Source of the DNA: Cryptomeria japonica
Lineage: Eukaryota > Streptophyta > Pinopsida > Cupressales > Cupressaceae
Reading direction: 5' to 3'
NCBI RefSeq assembly: GCF_030272615.1
Contig: NC_081405.1
Span: 609,882,677 to 609,946,676, forward strand
Length of the DNA: 64,000 bases
Every line of letters starts with the position of its first letter. The first letter of the stretch is position 1. The position numbers and the translations under genes are program-made. Below the pieces are notes generated by a model. The model saw only the letters and a program-made list of their open reading frames with translations. It was not told where the DNA came from and made no database searches. This document shows positions 49,606 to 60,898 of this stretch, piece by piece.

Positions 49606-51852
49606 TGGCATTGATGGCAACACTCATGAGAAAAATCCAAAAATTGTTTCCAAAAATGAAGTCCAAAAAGTTACCAAAAAGATGTGCTCCCTCAGATCAG
49701 ATGATCTCCTCTAACCACTACTCCCCTTTTGACATCAATGACAAAGGTTGTGAAAATTTGTCAAATAAGTGTAAAATTTCACCATAAGGTTTGTAACTGG
49801 TTGGTTACAATTTGAAATAAATCAACCAAAACCAAGTTTAAACTCTACATAAATTTTGCAATGACTCATGGTTGCCTCAGTTCATTGGATTGTACTCGTA
49901 AGATGATGCATATGCTCCTTTGGTGATCTTTCTCCTTGAATTAATGCCTTAGAGATCTCATTCCTCAGAGAGATAAGGTTGCCCAATTTAGGACTGAGTT
50001 TATACTTCAGCTCTCTTGCATTGCCTTCATCCTTTCTTTTTCCTTCTCAAATTTCTCTAACTTTTCCTCAAATTCTTCTATCTCTTGCTCAATAACTTAT
50101 ATAGGTTTGGATAAACCAATGATGTTATCAGCTATATCATCAATTTCCTTTTGTACACTACTTATCTCTTTATCAATGTCCTGGGTCAACAAACATGTAC
50201 AATTACTTATACTCCAAAATTTTTGTATTCAGTGCCAGTAAAAGTGTGTTAATATGCTTAGTGCACTTCTTTATTGTCTCCTCAAAGAATTTTTCTTTTT
50301 CTTTTTCCATTTCCTCTTTGAATGTGTCCTTATTTACCTTATCCACTATTATTACATTTCCAACAATAAATTTAGACAAGGTGTCTAACTGTCCTAAAGA
50401 ATCCTTTACATTATCTACATTGCATTTTGGTGCAATCATCTTAAGAATAGGTATGGTATCATCAATTTCCTTGTGGGACAAAGCATTACAATCAGTTATC
50501 TTTTTGATTGAGTCCAGAAGTACTTCAGTCACATTTGTAGGTCTAAATTCACTTAGTGAAGTACCTGATGTCTTACCAACTGCTTTTACTATCTCAGTGC
50601 TTGCAGTAATAGTAACCAATTTTCTTGTCTCAACCTTCGATAGATCAGTCTGAGTTTATGTTCCCACTTGTAGTGGTTTGGGTTTCTCAGTGATTACTGG
50701 TTTTGCTATCTCAACATGTATATGTGCTTCTCTTGGTTTCTCTGTTGGTTTCTCTATGTTATCGGTTGCCGGTATCTCTGTGTTATCATCTGTTGGTATC
50801 TTTGTCTCTATTGATTTCACTGTACCATCATCTACACTACCAGTATTTATTCCACTGTCCAAAGGTTTCTCTATATGCATTATTTGCTTTGTTTTCTCTG
50901 TATGCATTGTCTGCCCTTCAACCTCTACATTTTCTGCTAGTTGCTCAGCAATGTTTCCACTACCATCAATATCGTCCTGCACCTCTGTGCTATACTTGTC
51001 CACAATAATGTTCACTTCCTAAGTATCAACATTCATAGTGAATAGAATTTATGATTCAGGGTTAGTGTCATCATGTTTTATGTCCACATTTTCAGTAGCC
51101 GATGTATCCTCAGTGTGTACTCGTGTAGTATCCAAGGGTGGTGGTAAGTTGTTAGTTATTTTGATGTTTGGTATTCCACCAACTTTACCTTTCCCTTTGT
51201 CCTTGTCCTTCTGATATACCTTGAAATTTTTCTTGGGTTTGTTCAATTCTTCCTATTTTTCTTTTTTGACAAAAAAGATATCCCATTTATCTATTGTTTC
51301 CTCCACAATTTCATTTACTCTTCCAGCCATTAGGCTCACATGCCGGTGACCGCTTGCAAATACTGATCTGTTAGCTTCACTAATTAGTTCATCAATCTCT
51401 TCTTTAGAGTTAACTAGATGAACAACTAGTAGTTTTTCAATCTTGAGTTTCTTATCTAACTCAATAACTGCAATCCTCTTTTCATCTAACCTTCTATACA
51501 ATTCATTTGGCAAATCATCTACAACTTCTATTCTTCTAAATGTCTAGATGTAGAATAATGTTGTTTTCAACACTTTCCTTTTCAGAATCAGTGAATGTAT
51601 TATATAGTTTGCTCACATTTGCCAAGTTGCCTCCATTGGTGATTTCACTCAGTAAGTTATCCAAAGGTGGTATAACCTATTGTTGTTTCTTCTTAGGTGT
51701 CAACTTCTTTGCCGGTTATCTTACCACTTGTTGCTTCTTCCTTAGTGTTCTTGTTTTCTTGGGTGGAGGAGAGGGTACCAGTGAAGGTTTTCTCTTCCTA
51801 TCAACTCTCTTAAACTCAACAGGTATCTCACTATCAGATGATGTACCAATTG
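49606..51852 (-). pseudogene. ORF2 of element C, second part
   Basis: From 51513 to 50203 all four open segments lie in one frame, separated only by TAG or TAA codons. Text in order: SSDSEIPVEFKRVDRKRK, a Lys-rich linker, VSKLYNTFTDSEKESVENNI, MPNELYRRLDEKRIAVIEL (51513 on), GRVNEIVEETIDKWDIFF, a Lys/Gly-rich patch, a long T/E/P/D-rich tract (50656-51015, with repeated EKP and TEKP), then SLSEFRPTNVTEVLLDSIKK and a helical tail (EEMEKEKEKFFEETIKKC). In another frame around 50020-50170 a coiled coil (SVQKEIDDIADNIIGL, EFEEKLEKFEKEKERM) completes it. Matches element B block by block. Function unknown. Confidence 0.72.
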
Positions 51853-53556
51853 GTGACACCAGATTCTTTATATAATTCTTTAGAAAACAAATGGTGCATT
51901 GCCATAGAAAAGGAACAGGAGATAAGAGAAGAAATATTTGCTCAATATTTTCTTGATGTGTCTAATTTCAAACGTTATGAAGTTATGGAAAAACATGAAA
52001 GCCTCTTCTTTATGTGAAGAAAGAAACTCTTGTTTCTAGAAGGGAAAGTCCCTGAGGTGGTAAAACATGCCCAAGCTGCTCTGAAGTTGCATCAAGTGTT
52101 TGAAGCCAACAAGAAGGCTAAACAAGAACCAAAAATTGCAAAATTGGATGAGGTGTATAACATTGAAGGAGAACAAGTCACTGAGCAAATGGACCCTATT
52201 GATGTTGATGCTTTGGATGGTGAAGATTTTACTCTAGATACACCAATAGAAATGATAGGATAGGAGAAACATGATGATGAAAAGAGAAAAGAGGAAGAGA
52301 AGAGAAATGAAGAGGAGAAGAGAAAAGAAAGAAAGAAGATGAGGAGTAGAAGAAGGCATAAGAAGATAAGCAAAAAGCCATGGAAAAGGAGGAAGCGATA
52401 AAGAGTGTACATGGAAAGACCCTAAAGGCAACTGTTGGTAAAGCCAAACTAGTTGACATCACCAATCCCATTGACCCCCAGTCTGCAAATAAAACAGAGC
52501 TACTACAGAGCATTAAGCTTGCTCAAGAGCGACTAGAAGCACTAAGGAGGAAAAAGAAGGAAGACGTGATTCAAAATGCGATGGAAACTCTCACCAGTTT
52601 GATTCCCGGTACCAATCTCCCAAGTACCGATTCCTCTCTAGCTCAATTGAAGCTTCTATGCATAGTTGTAGAGGACCAAGTGCAATGTCTGGAAGATGTT
52701 GCTGAAGCCAATGCAAAAAAGAAGCATCAAAAGGCTCTAAACACTGTCATGGTGAAGAAGTTGAATGAGCTCCAGTCTGAACTTCAAAAGACACAAAAGG
52801 ACATAACAGATGCTCTGGATGAGGGGAATATGCTACTTAGTAAGATATGTCAACCTCATCTATTTTGTGATGATGTGCTTGCTCAGAAAGACAAACTACA
52901 AATTGATTTGCAGACATTCATAAGAACCTTCAAGATGCCATATTATTCCTTCATTGCTTATGGGCAAACCGTTCACAGGTTTCAACTTTAGGTTGCAAGA
53001 ATAGAGCTAGAGATCAGCAACCGGACCAGATATTTGCAAGAACTTCAACTAGTTTTACTACCAATACTACAAATACTTCAGAAATGCTATCTCAATCTGG
53101 ATGCCTTAATGGTCACTCAAGAGATGAGTACCTTGGACGCCATGGAGGAATAGGTATCCCAGATGCAAATGGAGAGTGAGGTTGCTACCTCATTGCTTGA
53201 GTCATGGTCTGTATCCATGAAGACATTTATGCAAGACTTTAAATCAGTTTTTGACAAGTTTCACTCTTTATTGTCATAAACACTTTTATTTTAATGATAA
53301 TGAAACAAGGGTTATTCAATTGTACTTTGTCATTGTTGGCAAAGGGGGAGTAGTATTCTATATTTAAAATTTTGATGCATGTTATGTATACTTTCATGTT
53401 TATCTCTATAAGGGAGTAGTATACATTGTATTTTATGCAAAAGGGATAGTGTATATGCTTAGGGGGATTAATTTTGATTATGGCATATTATTTGTTGTAA
53501 AACACTTAGATGTCAAATTTTTTGTAAGTGTTACCATCAATGCCAAATGGGGAGAT
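51853..53556 (+). pseudogene. Duplicate partial ORF2 3' region of element D
   Basis: Matches 58063-59726 over its whole length with many substitutions and small indels. Contains a fragment of the ORF2 block (IAIEKEQEIREEIFAQYF), an E/K-rich stretch (52261-52380) and the coiled-coil tail at 52380-52991 (ELLQSIKLAQERLEALRRKK, QVQCLEDVAEANAKKKHQ). It ends with the 3' untranslated region and a PPT-like caaatggggagat. The minus-strand frames at 52092-52513 (Phe/Ser/Leu-rich) are antisense shadows of the E/K-rich stretch. Confidence 0.8.
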
Positions 53557-54730
53557 GGTTGGCATTTCTGATGATTATGTTCTGATTGTCATTGATGGAC
53601 ACACACATGCTTTAGGAACACTTTTTGTATGTATAAGTTATGCTCAACCGGTATTTGCTCCAAATCGGTATTGTGTTATAGTATTTAGGCTATCGTTGTT
53701 TTGTAGAAAGTGTTTACCGATCTCAAGTGGTATGGAGACATCAAGAGGTTTGAGGATCTCAAGAGGAGCAAAGAAACTTAAGCAATAGTTATCAATTTCC
53801 TAGTCTTCATTTTTGACAACTGGTAATTGGTTTAATGTTTGAATCGGTATTACTCTATGATGAGTTACCAACCAGTAATCGGTAAAGTTGTATGAACTGG
53901 TCATGCTCTTTGATTAGTTACCAGCCAGTATTTTTGTGATGAGTTACCATCCAGTGACACTTTGATGGTGATTTTGTACCCTATTATCAAATGTGTCTAG
54001 ATGCAATTAACCTAGGAACTTGCAATGTAATCCTATTGGGCCGACATGAAATCAGATTCCTTTTTTAATGACATCATGTCTAGGGTTTTAGTAGATGTAG
54101 CTGTTAGGGTTTTTGGTGGATGATGAGTTTTTGTATGTGCGATCTTAGAAGAGAAGATCAAGTGTTTGTGCTATAACAAACTGTGGATTTACTGAAGACT
54201 GAAGTAATGCTAAAATGCATTACCAATGAGCTATCATGGATGTAACCTAGCATACTGTGCTAATTGGTAGATCATTCACTTGTTAATTACTCACATCTTC
54301 GACAAGTCTGAAACCCTTAATTAGGTAGGCCTAGAAAAGCCTTTGTAAATCCTCTAACAAGGTGGTTCACATCTATGGATCAGAAATCCTCTCACAAGGT
54401 AGTCTTTAATCAGACTTAACTCCTAACAGAGATTGAGATTCCTAACTGTATCTGTTTTGGTGAAGAACATTGTATGACCTTAACTAGTCTGGTTACTATT
54501 CTGCAGATAGTTACTTGTGAGTTTCATCTCACCATGGTTTTTCCCATTTGGGTTTCCACGTCAAAATCTCTTATGTTATGGTGAATGCCTTTTTTGATGT
54601 CTGGTTTGCATTTGTCCTAGTTGGTTTGTTAGTAAAATTGGTATTCCGATTTACTGCTAAATTGTTTGAGTGTTTAAGTTTAGTATTCTTTTGTATACTA
54701 ATTCACCCCCCCCCCTCTTAGTATTCATCA
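53557..54730 (+). repeat. LTR1 of element D
   Basis: 1174 bp. The start reads GGTTGGCATTTC where LTR2 has TGTTGGCATTTT, so the terminal T is mutated. It ends GTATTCATCA. The shared hairpin block is at 54528-54562. It differs from LTR2 by many substitutions and by an extra stretch near 54208-54226. Confidence 0.9.
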
Positions 54731-54732
54731 AT

Positions 54733-54744
54733 TGGTATTAGAGC
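54733..54744 (+). promoter_or_regulatory. Primer binding site of element D
   Basis: TGGTATTAGAGC two bases after LTR1; one C-to-T change from the initiator-Met site found in element C. Confidence 0.85.
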
Positions 54745-54780
54745 CAACCTTTCTATACGTTTAACCACTTGGAAAGAGAT

Positions 54781-56061
54781 ATGGGGGAATACACTGTGAG
54801 GGAACTTACTCATTGGCTCACTCAGACTAAGAAAGCTTGTGAAAAACTCAAAGTCAAGTATAAGGCCTCTCTGGCAAAAAGGAGAGAGCATGTTGAGAAA
54901 CTGATGGAACTAACTGAAAATAGTTCCTCTGATGAAGCGGACATGGAGGCCCTAGTTGAAGAAGTTGAAAAACTAAATGAGTCTAATGCCAACCTAAGAA
55001 GGGAATTGGAAGGACTGACTATCAGGACGTGTCAAGAACTTGAGAACCAAAGGAAAGCTGAAGATCTGACAAAAGACAAAGATCATGAGATCTCCAGGCT
55101 AAAGCAAGAAATCAATGCATTTACTGCTCATCTCCAAGAAAGAAAAGTGGAAAAAGAAGATATGCAAGGTGAACTTAACTTGGCTATTTTTGAGAATGCA
55201 ACCTTGAAGGAGTCCAAAGCTGCTATTACCAAAGAACTCACTAAGTCAAAGGAAATACTTTCCAAATTCAATAAGAGCACTGTTAAGCTAGAACAAAAGC
55301 TTGAATCAGCAAAATCGGTAAAGAATACCACTGGACTTGGTTTCTCTAAATATGAGGAAGGTGAGACCTCTGGAGCAAGAAATGTAGCATCAAAGAAGCA
55401 ACCAACATCAAAGGATAAAGGTAAGAAAAAGATCAAACCTATTTTCTTTAATTGTCTCAAGGAAGGACATCCTGCTAATGTATGTATAAATAAGGCTTAC
55501 AATAACTCTCCTTACTTTATAAACAATAAGCCTAGATCCTATATATTCAATGGAAATTGTTATGCATGCAACAAGTTTGGCCATAGAGAATTTGAATGTA
55601 GGTCTGTCATGCACAACACCAGAAGGTACCCTCAAAGGAGTCAAGGAGTTTTTCTTGAACCCTCTGGGAACCAGAATCCTAATTAGTTTAATACCTATAA
55701 TCATCAGTTAGGTAGCAGTGGCTATCAAGCGACAACCAGAGGGAGAGCAACCTATTTGATTTGTCATGGTAGTGGTCACACTGCTATAACATGCAGAAGG
55801 AAGAATGGAAACATGAATAAAGGACCTTGGAGAGCACCTAGAATGATTTTCTATCATTGCAAAAAACCAGGTCATAAAGCAACATTCTGCAGGATGAGAA
55901 AGAATATATCGGATGATATACCGGTCACTCTGGAACGAAAGATTGATGTTGAAACTGTTCAAGCGGATATGAAGAAAACCTAGAAAAAGAAGCCAGAAGA
56001 AGTGTCTCTAGAAGAACCGGTTTCTGCACCCTGTGTGGAAATCTCTGAACCGACAAACTAA
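54781..56061 (+). pseudogene. Gag-like ORF1 of element D (coiled coil plus four zinc knuckles)
   Basis: One frame of 427 codons from ATG 54781 to TAA 56059, broken only by TAG at 55684 and TAG at 55981. The open frame extends to 54769 but starts with TTG. Residues about 1-190 are a long coiled coil (EALVEEVEKLNESNANLRRE, EISRLKQEINAFTAHLQERK). Then GLGFSKYEEGETSG, also present in similar form in B and C, a Lys-rich stretch, and four knuckles: FFNCLKEGHPANVC, CYACNKFGHREFEC (intact), YLICHGSGHTAITC and FYHCKKPGHKATFC. In three of the four the first ligand is Phe or Tyr. This is the best preserved gag of the group. It would bind element RNA and build the particle. Confidence 0.85.
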
Positions 56062-56501
56062 GCTACAGGAAAGCTTAGGGGGAAACAAATCGGTAAAACA
56101 TTTCGACCCCCCAGTTTACACTAGTAAAAGATCTTAACCAGTATGTGATACCTATCAATTGGTGGAAGACCAGAAATGGTAAAAGGAAAATTAGGGTTTA
56201 CGCCCTAATGGTGGAGCATTTATTATGGTAAGTGGAGAATTCATTTAAAAGGGATTTTCAAGTCATTTTCACTTATCAATTTTTGAGCGAAGAAGTTTTC
56301 AAGTGCAGAGCGACAAAAGATGATTTGTCTTGCAATTCGAAGAGATTTCAAAACCTTGAAGAAGAATCTAAAGATAACATCAATTGGTTAGGTGTAGAAC
56401 TCAAAGCGATAACCAGTAATTAAAGTAGTGAGTGGTGAAGCAAAATTTGCAAGCCCCAAATCTCGACTTTCGAAGGTATTTTTTGAGTTTTTCTATTTAT
56501 T
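56062..56501 (+). other. Spacer between gag and ORF2 of element D
   Basis: No conserved coding text; the frame at 56232-56423 has no counterpart that I could recognise in B or C. Elements B and C also have a gap of a few hundred bases here. Confidence 0.45.
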
Positions 56502-59450
56502 GTGGCTTCAGCATTGCACTCTAGTTTGAGTGCACCCGTAGATTCAGTTGATTACATCCAACGGAAGGAAAAATATAATGCACTATCCCAAATACTCATT
56601 GGTGTTATAGTAGAGGAAGGTATTTCAGTTCATATTGACTGTAAAATTGAAGACCTAGGATCTTTAGTGATCCATTCTCAATTGAGTTTGTTCTGTGGAA
56701 GGACAAGAAGATCAAACCAGAATTCAGCATCTTGGAAAAGAAGAAGCTTCACAATGCAGTCTATTTCCTTGAAGAATTCATAGATGATCACATCTGCATC
56801 ATTCTAAGCAGAGTGCACGGTGACAAAATGTATTTGGAGCAAACACATGACATCACACTGGAAGCGATTCATGTCATCACTGATTTCTATAACGTTGGAG
56901 AAGTGCCAGCCCTAAGGAAGATTAGCAAGACTGATATGACCAAGCTCATCAGTTCTATGAGTGACCAATAGGGAATGACCATCAACACCATCAAAGATGA
57001 TCTAGTCAAGTATGTGGGCATGGTGATAGGTTATTAGACATTCTATGCTAGTAGGATCAACTTTGTCTCTGCTGCAACGGTAAATGTTGGCTATAGGATG
57101 ATCATGGAAGATGCCTCATTTGATTAATGCACCTATATGCAAAGGCAGCTACTGGTGAACCTGAAGTCAATCAAATGGGACAATGCCTTGAGATTTAAAT
57201 TCAGACAACTATTGGTTGGATTGTTCTTCTACTTTCAAGGCTACTTCCCAGGAGTCGGTGATATTCAGTGGTCTGCTGCCCAACCAGTTACAAAGAAAAT
57301 CAGGTAAAGTCTTCAAGTGGTTGGAGTCAGTTATCCTAAAGTCCTAAACAAATACTTTGATGATTTCAGACGAAAGATGAGCCAAAGGGTGAGAATATCT
57401 GGTGACATTGTCAAGAAGTATGAAGAGGACATCTACTTCACCGTCAAAGTAGATGAGTTCTTAATGGAGGCTATTGAGCCCAGAAAGGAAGAAGTGGAGC
57501 CTATGGGTTATGAGGTGATGTACGATATGCTAGATAGGTATGCTTCTACCCTACTTGCCTCATCACTTGACCCTAAGAAGAAGAGAACCGGCACCTATTT
57601 GGAAAGGGTTACACCAGTTGAAGAACCATCAGTGAAGAAAGAAAAGGTAGTGCCATCTGTATCGACACCGGTTACTTTAGCATGTCCTAAAGTGACCAAG
57701 CAGCCACTGGAAAAGAAGAAACCAAAAGTTGCACCCGCCAAAGTATTTGAGAGAAAGTGGAAGACAAAAGGTAACACACCAGACTCAGAAGATATAGAAT
57801 CTGAAGAACAACCTTTGAAGACTAGGAAGACAAGAAAGAAGACAAAGACAACCACCAATGAACCAACATCATCAGCACCATTAAATATTGATATTTCCTC
57901 TTACAAACCTTTGACACATTACCAAATAACTATTAACAACATTAGGAGAAAAGTGTTGAGTGATTTGGTAGATTATTTTGATGATTTCAATGATAATGAG
58001 GAGGAAGTTGAACAAGAAGTCATTCAATATTAATGTATTAATGACCGGTTGCCATCAGAAATTAAATTTGTGACACCAGATTCTTTATATAATTCTTTAG
58101 ACAACAAATGGCACATTGCCATAGAAAAGGAACAGGAGATAAGAGAAGAAATATTTGCTCAATATTTTCCTAATGTGTCTAATTCTAAACTTTATGAAGT
58201 TATGGAAAAATATAAAGGCCTCTTCTTTATGCAAAGAAGGAGACTCTTGTTGCTAGAAGGGAGAGTTCCTGAGGTGGTAAAAGATACCTACTCTCATGCC
58301 CAAGTTGCTTTGAAGTTGCATCAAGTGTCTGAAGCCAACAAGAACCGAAAATTCTAAAATTGGATGAGGTGTATAACAATGAAGGAGAACAAGTCACTGA
58401 GAGAATGGACCCTATTGATGTTGATGCTTTGGATGATGATGATGTTACTCTGAATACACCAATGGAAATGATAGGATAGGAGAAACAGGATGAGGAAAAG
58501 AGAAAAGAGGAAGAGAAGAGAAATGAAGAGGAGAAGAGAAATGAAAGAAAGAAGTTGAGGAGCACAAGAAGGTAGAAGAAGATAAGTAAAAAGCCAAGGA
58601 AAAGGAGGAAGTGGCAAAGAGTGTACATGCAGAGACCCCAAAGGCAACCGATGGTAAATCCAAAATCGCTGACATCACTAGTCCCATTGACCTCCAGTCT
58701 GTAAATGAAATAGAGCTACTGCAGAGCATTAAGCTTGCTCAAGAACGTCTAGAAGTACTAAGAAGGAAAAAGGAGGAAGATGTGATTCAAACTGCGGTGG
58801 AAACTCTCACCAGTTTGATTCCCGGTACCAATCTCCCAAGTATCAGTTCCTCTCTAGCTCAATTGAAGCTTCTATGCACAATTGTAGAGGACCAAGTGCA
58901 ATGTCTGGAAGATGTTGTTGAAGCCAATGTAAAAAAGAAGCATCAAAAGGCTCTGAACAGTGTCATGGTGAAGAATTTGAATGAGCTCCAGTCTGAACTT
59001 CAGAAGGAACAAAAGGACATAAGAGATGCTCTAGATGAGGGGAATCTGCTACTCAGAAAGACAAACTACAAACTGATTTGCAGACATTCATAAGAACCTT
59101 CAAGAATCCCTATGATTCCTTCACTGCTTATGGGCAAACCATTCACCATTTTTGACTTTAGGTTGCAAGAATAGAGCTAGAGATTAGCAACCAGACCAGA
59201 AATTTGGAGGAACTTCAACTGGTTTTACTACCAAGACTACAAATACTTCAAAAATGCTATCTCAATCTAGATGCCTTAGCGTTCACTCAACTGATGAGTA
59301 CCTTGGATGCCATGGAGGAATAGGTATCCCAAATGCAAATAGAGAGTGAGGTTGCTACCTCATTGCTTGAGTCATGGTCTGTATCCATGAAGACATTTAT
59401 GCAAGACTTTAAATTAGTTTTTGGCAAGTTTCACTCTCTATTATCATAAA
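56502..59450 (+). pseudogene. ORF2 of element D
   Basis: The likely original start is now GTG (56502, VASALHSS), where C has ATG (MASSSL). After one frameshift near 56730, the frame from 56732 holds to 58357 with only stop codons in it. Blocks in order: VHIDCKIEDLG, FIDDHICIILSRVHGD, ITLEAIHVITDFYNVG, FRQLLVGLFFYF (about 57198-57235), VKKYEEDIYF, MEAIEPRKEEVEPMGYE (about 57466-57516), a basic linker (about 57700-57860), SLYNSLDNKWHIAIEKEQ, an E/K-rich stretch (58480-58610) and the coiled-coil tail (58611-59093). No enzyme motif. It shares the same block order with B and C. Function unknown. Confidence 0.75.
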
Positions 59451-59712
59451 CACTTATTATTTTAGTGATAATGAAACAAGGGTTATTCAACTGTACTTTG
59501 TCATTGTTGGCAAAGGGGGAGTAGTTTTTTTATTTAAAATTTTGATGCATGTTATGTATACTTTCATGTTTATCTCTATAAGGGAGTAGTATACATTGTA
59601 TTTTCTGCAAAAGGGATAGTGTATATGCTTAGGGGGAGTAATTTTGATTATGGCATATTTTTTGTTGTAAAACACTTAGATGTCATAATTTTCGTAAGTG
59701 TTGCCATCAATG

Positions 59713-59726
59713 CCAAAGGGGAAGAT
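59713..59726 (+). promoter_or_regulatory. Polypurine tract of element D
   Basis: CAAAGGGGAAGAT just before LTR2. A second purine tract, GGCAAAGGGGGAGTAG, lies about 210 bases upstream at 59509-59524; element F has the same two-tract layout. Confidence 0.75.
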
Positions 59727-60898
59727 TGTTGGCATTTTTTATGATTATGTTGTGATTGTCATTGATGGACACACACTTGCTTTGAGAAAACTTTTTGTAT
59801 GTATAAGTTATGCTCAACTGGTATTTGCTCCAAACTGGTATTATGTTATAGTCTTTAGACTATCGGTGTTTTGCAAAAAGTGTTTAGCGATCTCAAGTGG
59901 TATGGAGACCTCAAGCGGTTCGAGGATCTCAAGAGGAGCAAAGAAACTTAAGCGATAGTTATCATTTTCCCAGTCTTCATTTTTGACAACTGGTAATTGG
60001 TTTAATGTTTGAACCGATATTACTCTATGATGAGTTACCAACCAGTAATCGGTAAATTTGTATGAATCAGTAATACTCTGTGATGAGTTACCAACTTGTA
60101 TTTTTGTGAGGAGTTACCATCCACCATCACTTTGATGGTGATTTTTGGCCATGTTATCAAATGTGTCTAGATGCAATGAACCTAGGAACTTGCAATGTAA
60201 TTCTATTGGACCGACATGAAATTAGATTCCTTTTTTAAGGACATCATGTCTAGGGTTTTAGTAGATGTAGTTGTTAGAGTTTTTGGTGGATGATGAGTTT
60301 TTGTATGTGTGATCTTAGAAGAGAAGATCAAGTCTATGTGTTGTAATAGGGTGTGGATTTACTAAAGACTGAAGTAATGAGCTATCATGGATCTAACCTA
60401 GCAGATTGTGCTATTTGCTAGATAATTCACTTGTTGATTACTCACATCTTCGACAAGTCTGAAACCCTTAACTAGGTAGGCCTAGAAAAGCCTTTGTAAA
60501 TCCTTTAACAAGGTGGCTCGCTTCTATGGATTGGAAATCCTCTCACAATGTAGTCTTTAATCGGACTTATCTCCTAACAGGATCTATTCTGGTAAAGAAC
60601 ATTGTATGACCTTAATCGATCTGACCTTAACCGATCTAGTTACTATTCTGCAGATAGCTACTTGTGAGTTTCATCTCACTGTGGTTTTTCCCATTTGGGT
60701 TTCCACATCAAAATCTCTTGTGTTATGGTGATTGTGCTTTTGTGGGTGAATGCCTTTTTTGTTGTCTGGTTTGCATTTGTCCTAACCAGTTTGTTAGTAA
60801 AACTGGTATACCAGTTTACTACTAAATTGTTTAAGTGTTTAAGTTTAGTATTCTTTTGTATACTAATTCACCCCCCCACCCCCTCTTAGTATTCATCA
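59727..60898 (+). repeat. LTR2 (3' LTR) of element D
   Basis: 1172 bp, TGTTGGCATTTT to GTATTCATCA. Pairs with LTR1. The shared hairpin block is at 60675-60707. The next base pairs belong to element C ORF2. Confidence 0.9.

Larger units (their letters stand above)
51853..60898 (+). mobile_element. Element D: tandem, 5'-truncated pol-less LTR retrotransposon inserted in element C
   Basis: Order: partial ORF2 3' region (51853-53556), LTR1 (53557-54730), PBS, gag (54781-56061), ORF2 (56502 to about 59450), PPT, LTR2 (59727-60898). The stretch before LTR1 is a copy of the stretch before LTR2 (58063-59726), so this is one and a half units in head-to-tail order with the first LTR and most of the first internal region missing. 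The right edge is a proper LTR end in element C ORF2; the left edge is not. No pol sequence. Confidence 0.85.

Noticed and set aside
50678-51022. Plus-strand Val/Ser-rich frames
   Set aside because: Antisense of the T/E/P-rich tract of element C ORF2.
52092-52513. Minus-strand Phe/Leu/Ser-rich frames resembling membrane proteins, also at 58227-58729
   Set aside because: Antisense of the E/K-rich ORF2 stretch of element D; the apparent membrane segments come from reading GAG/AAG runs backwards.
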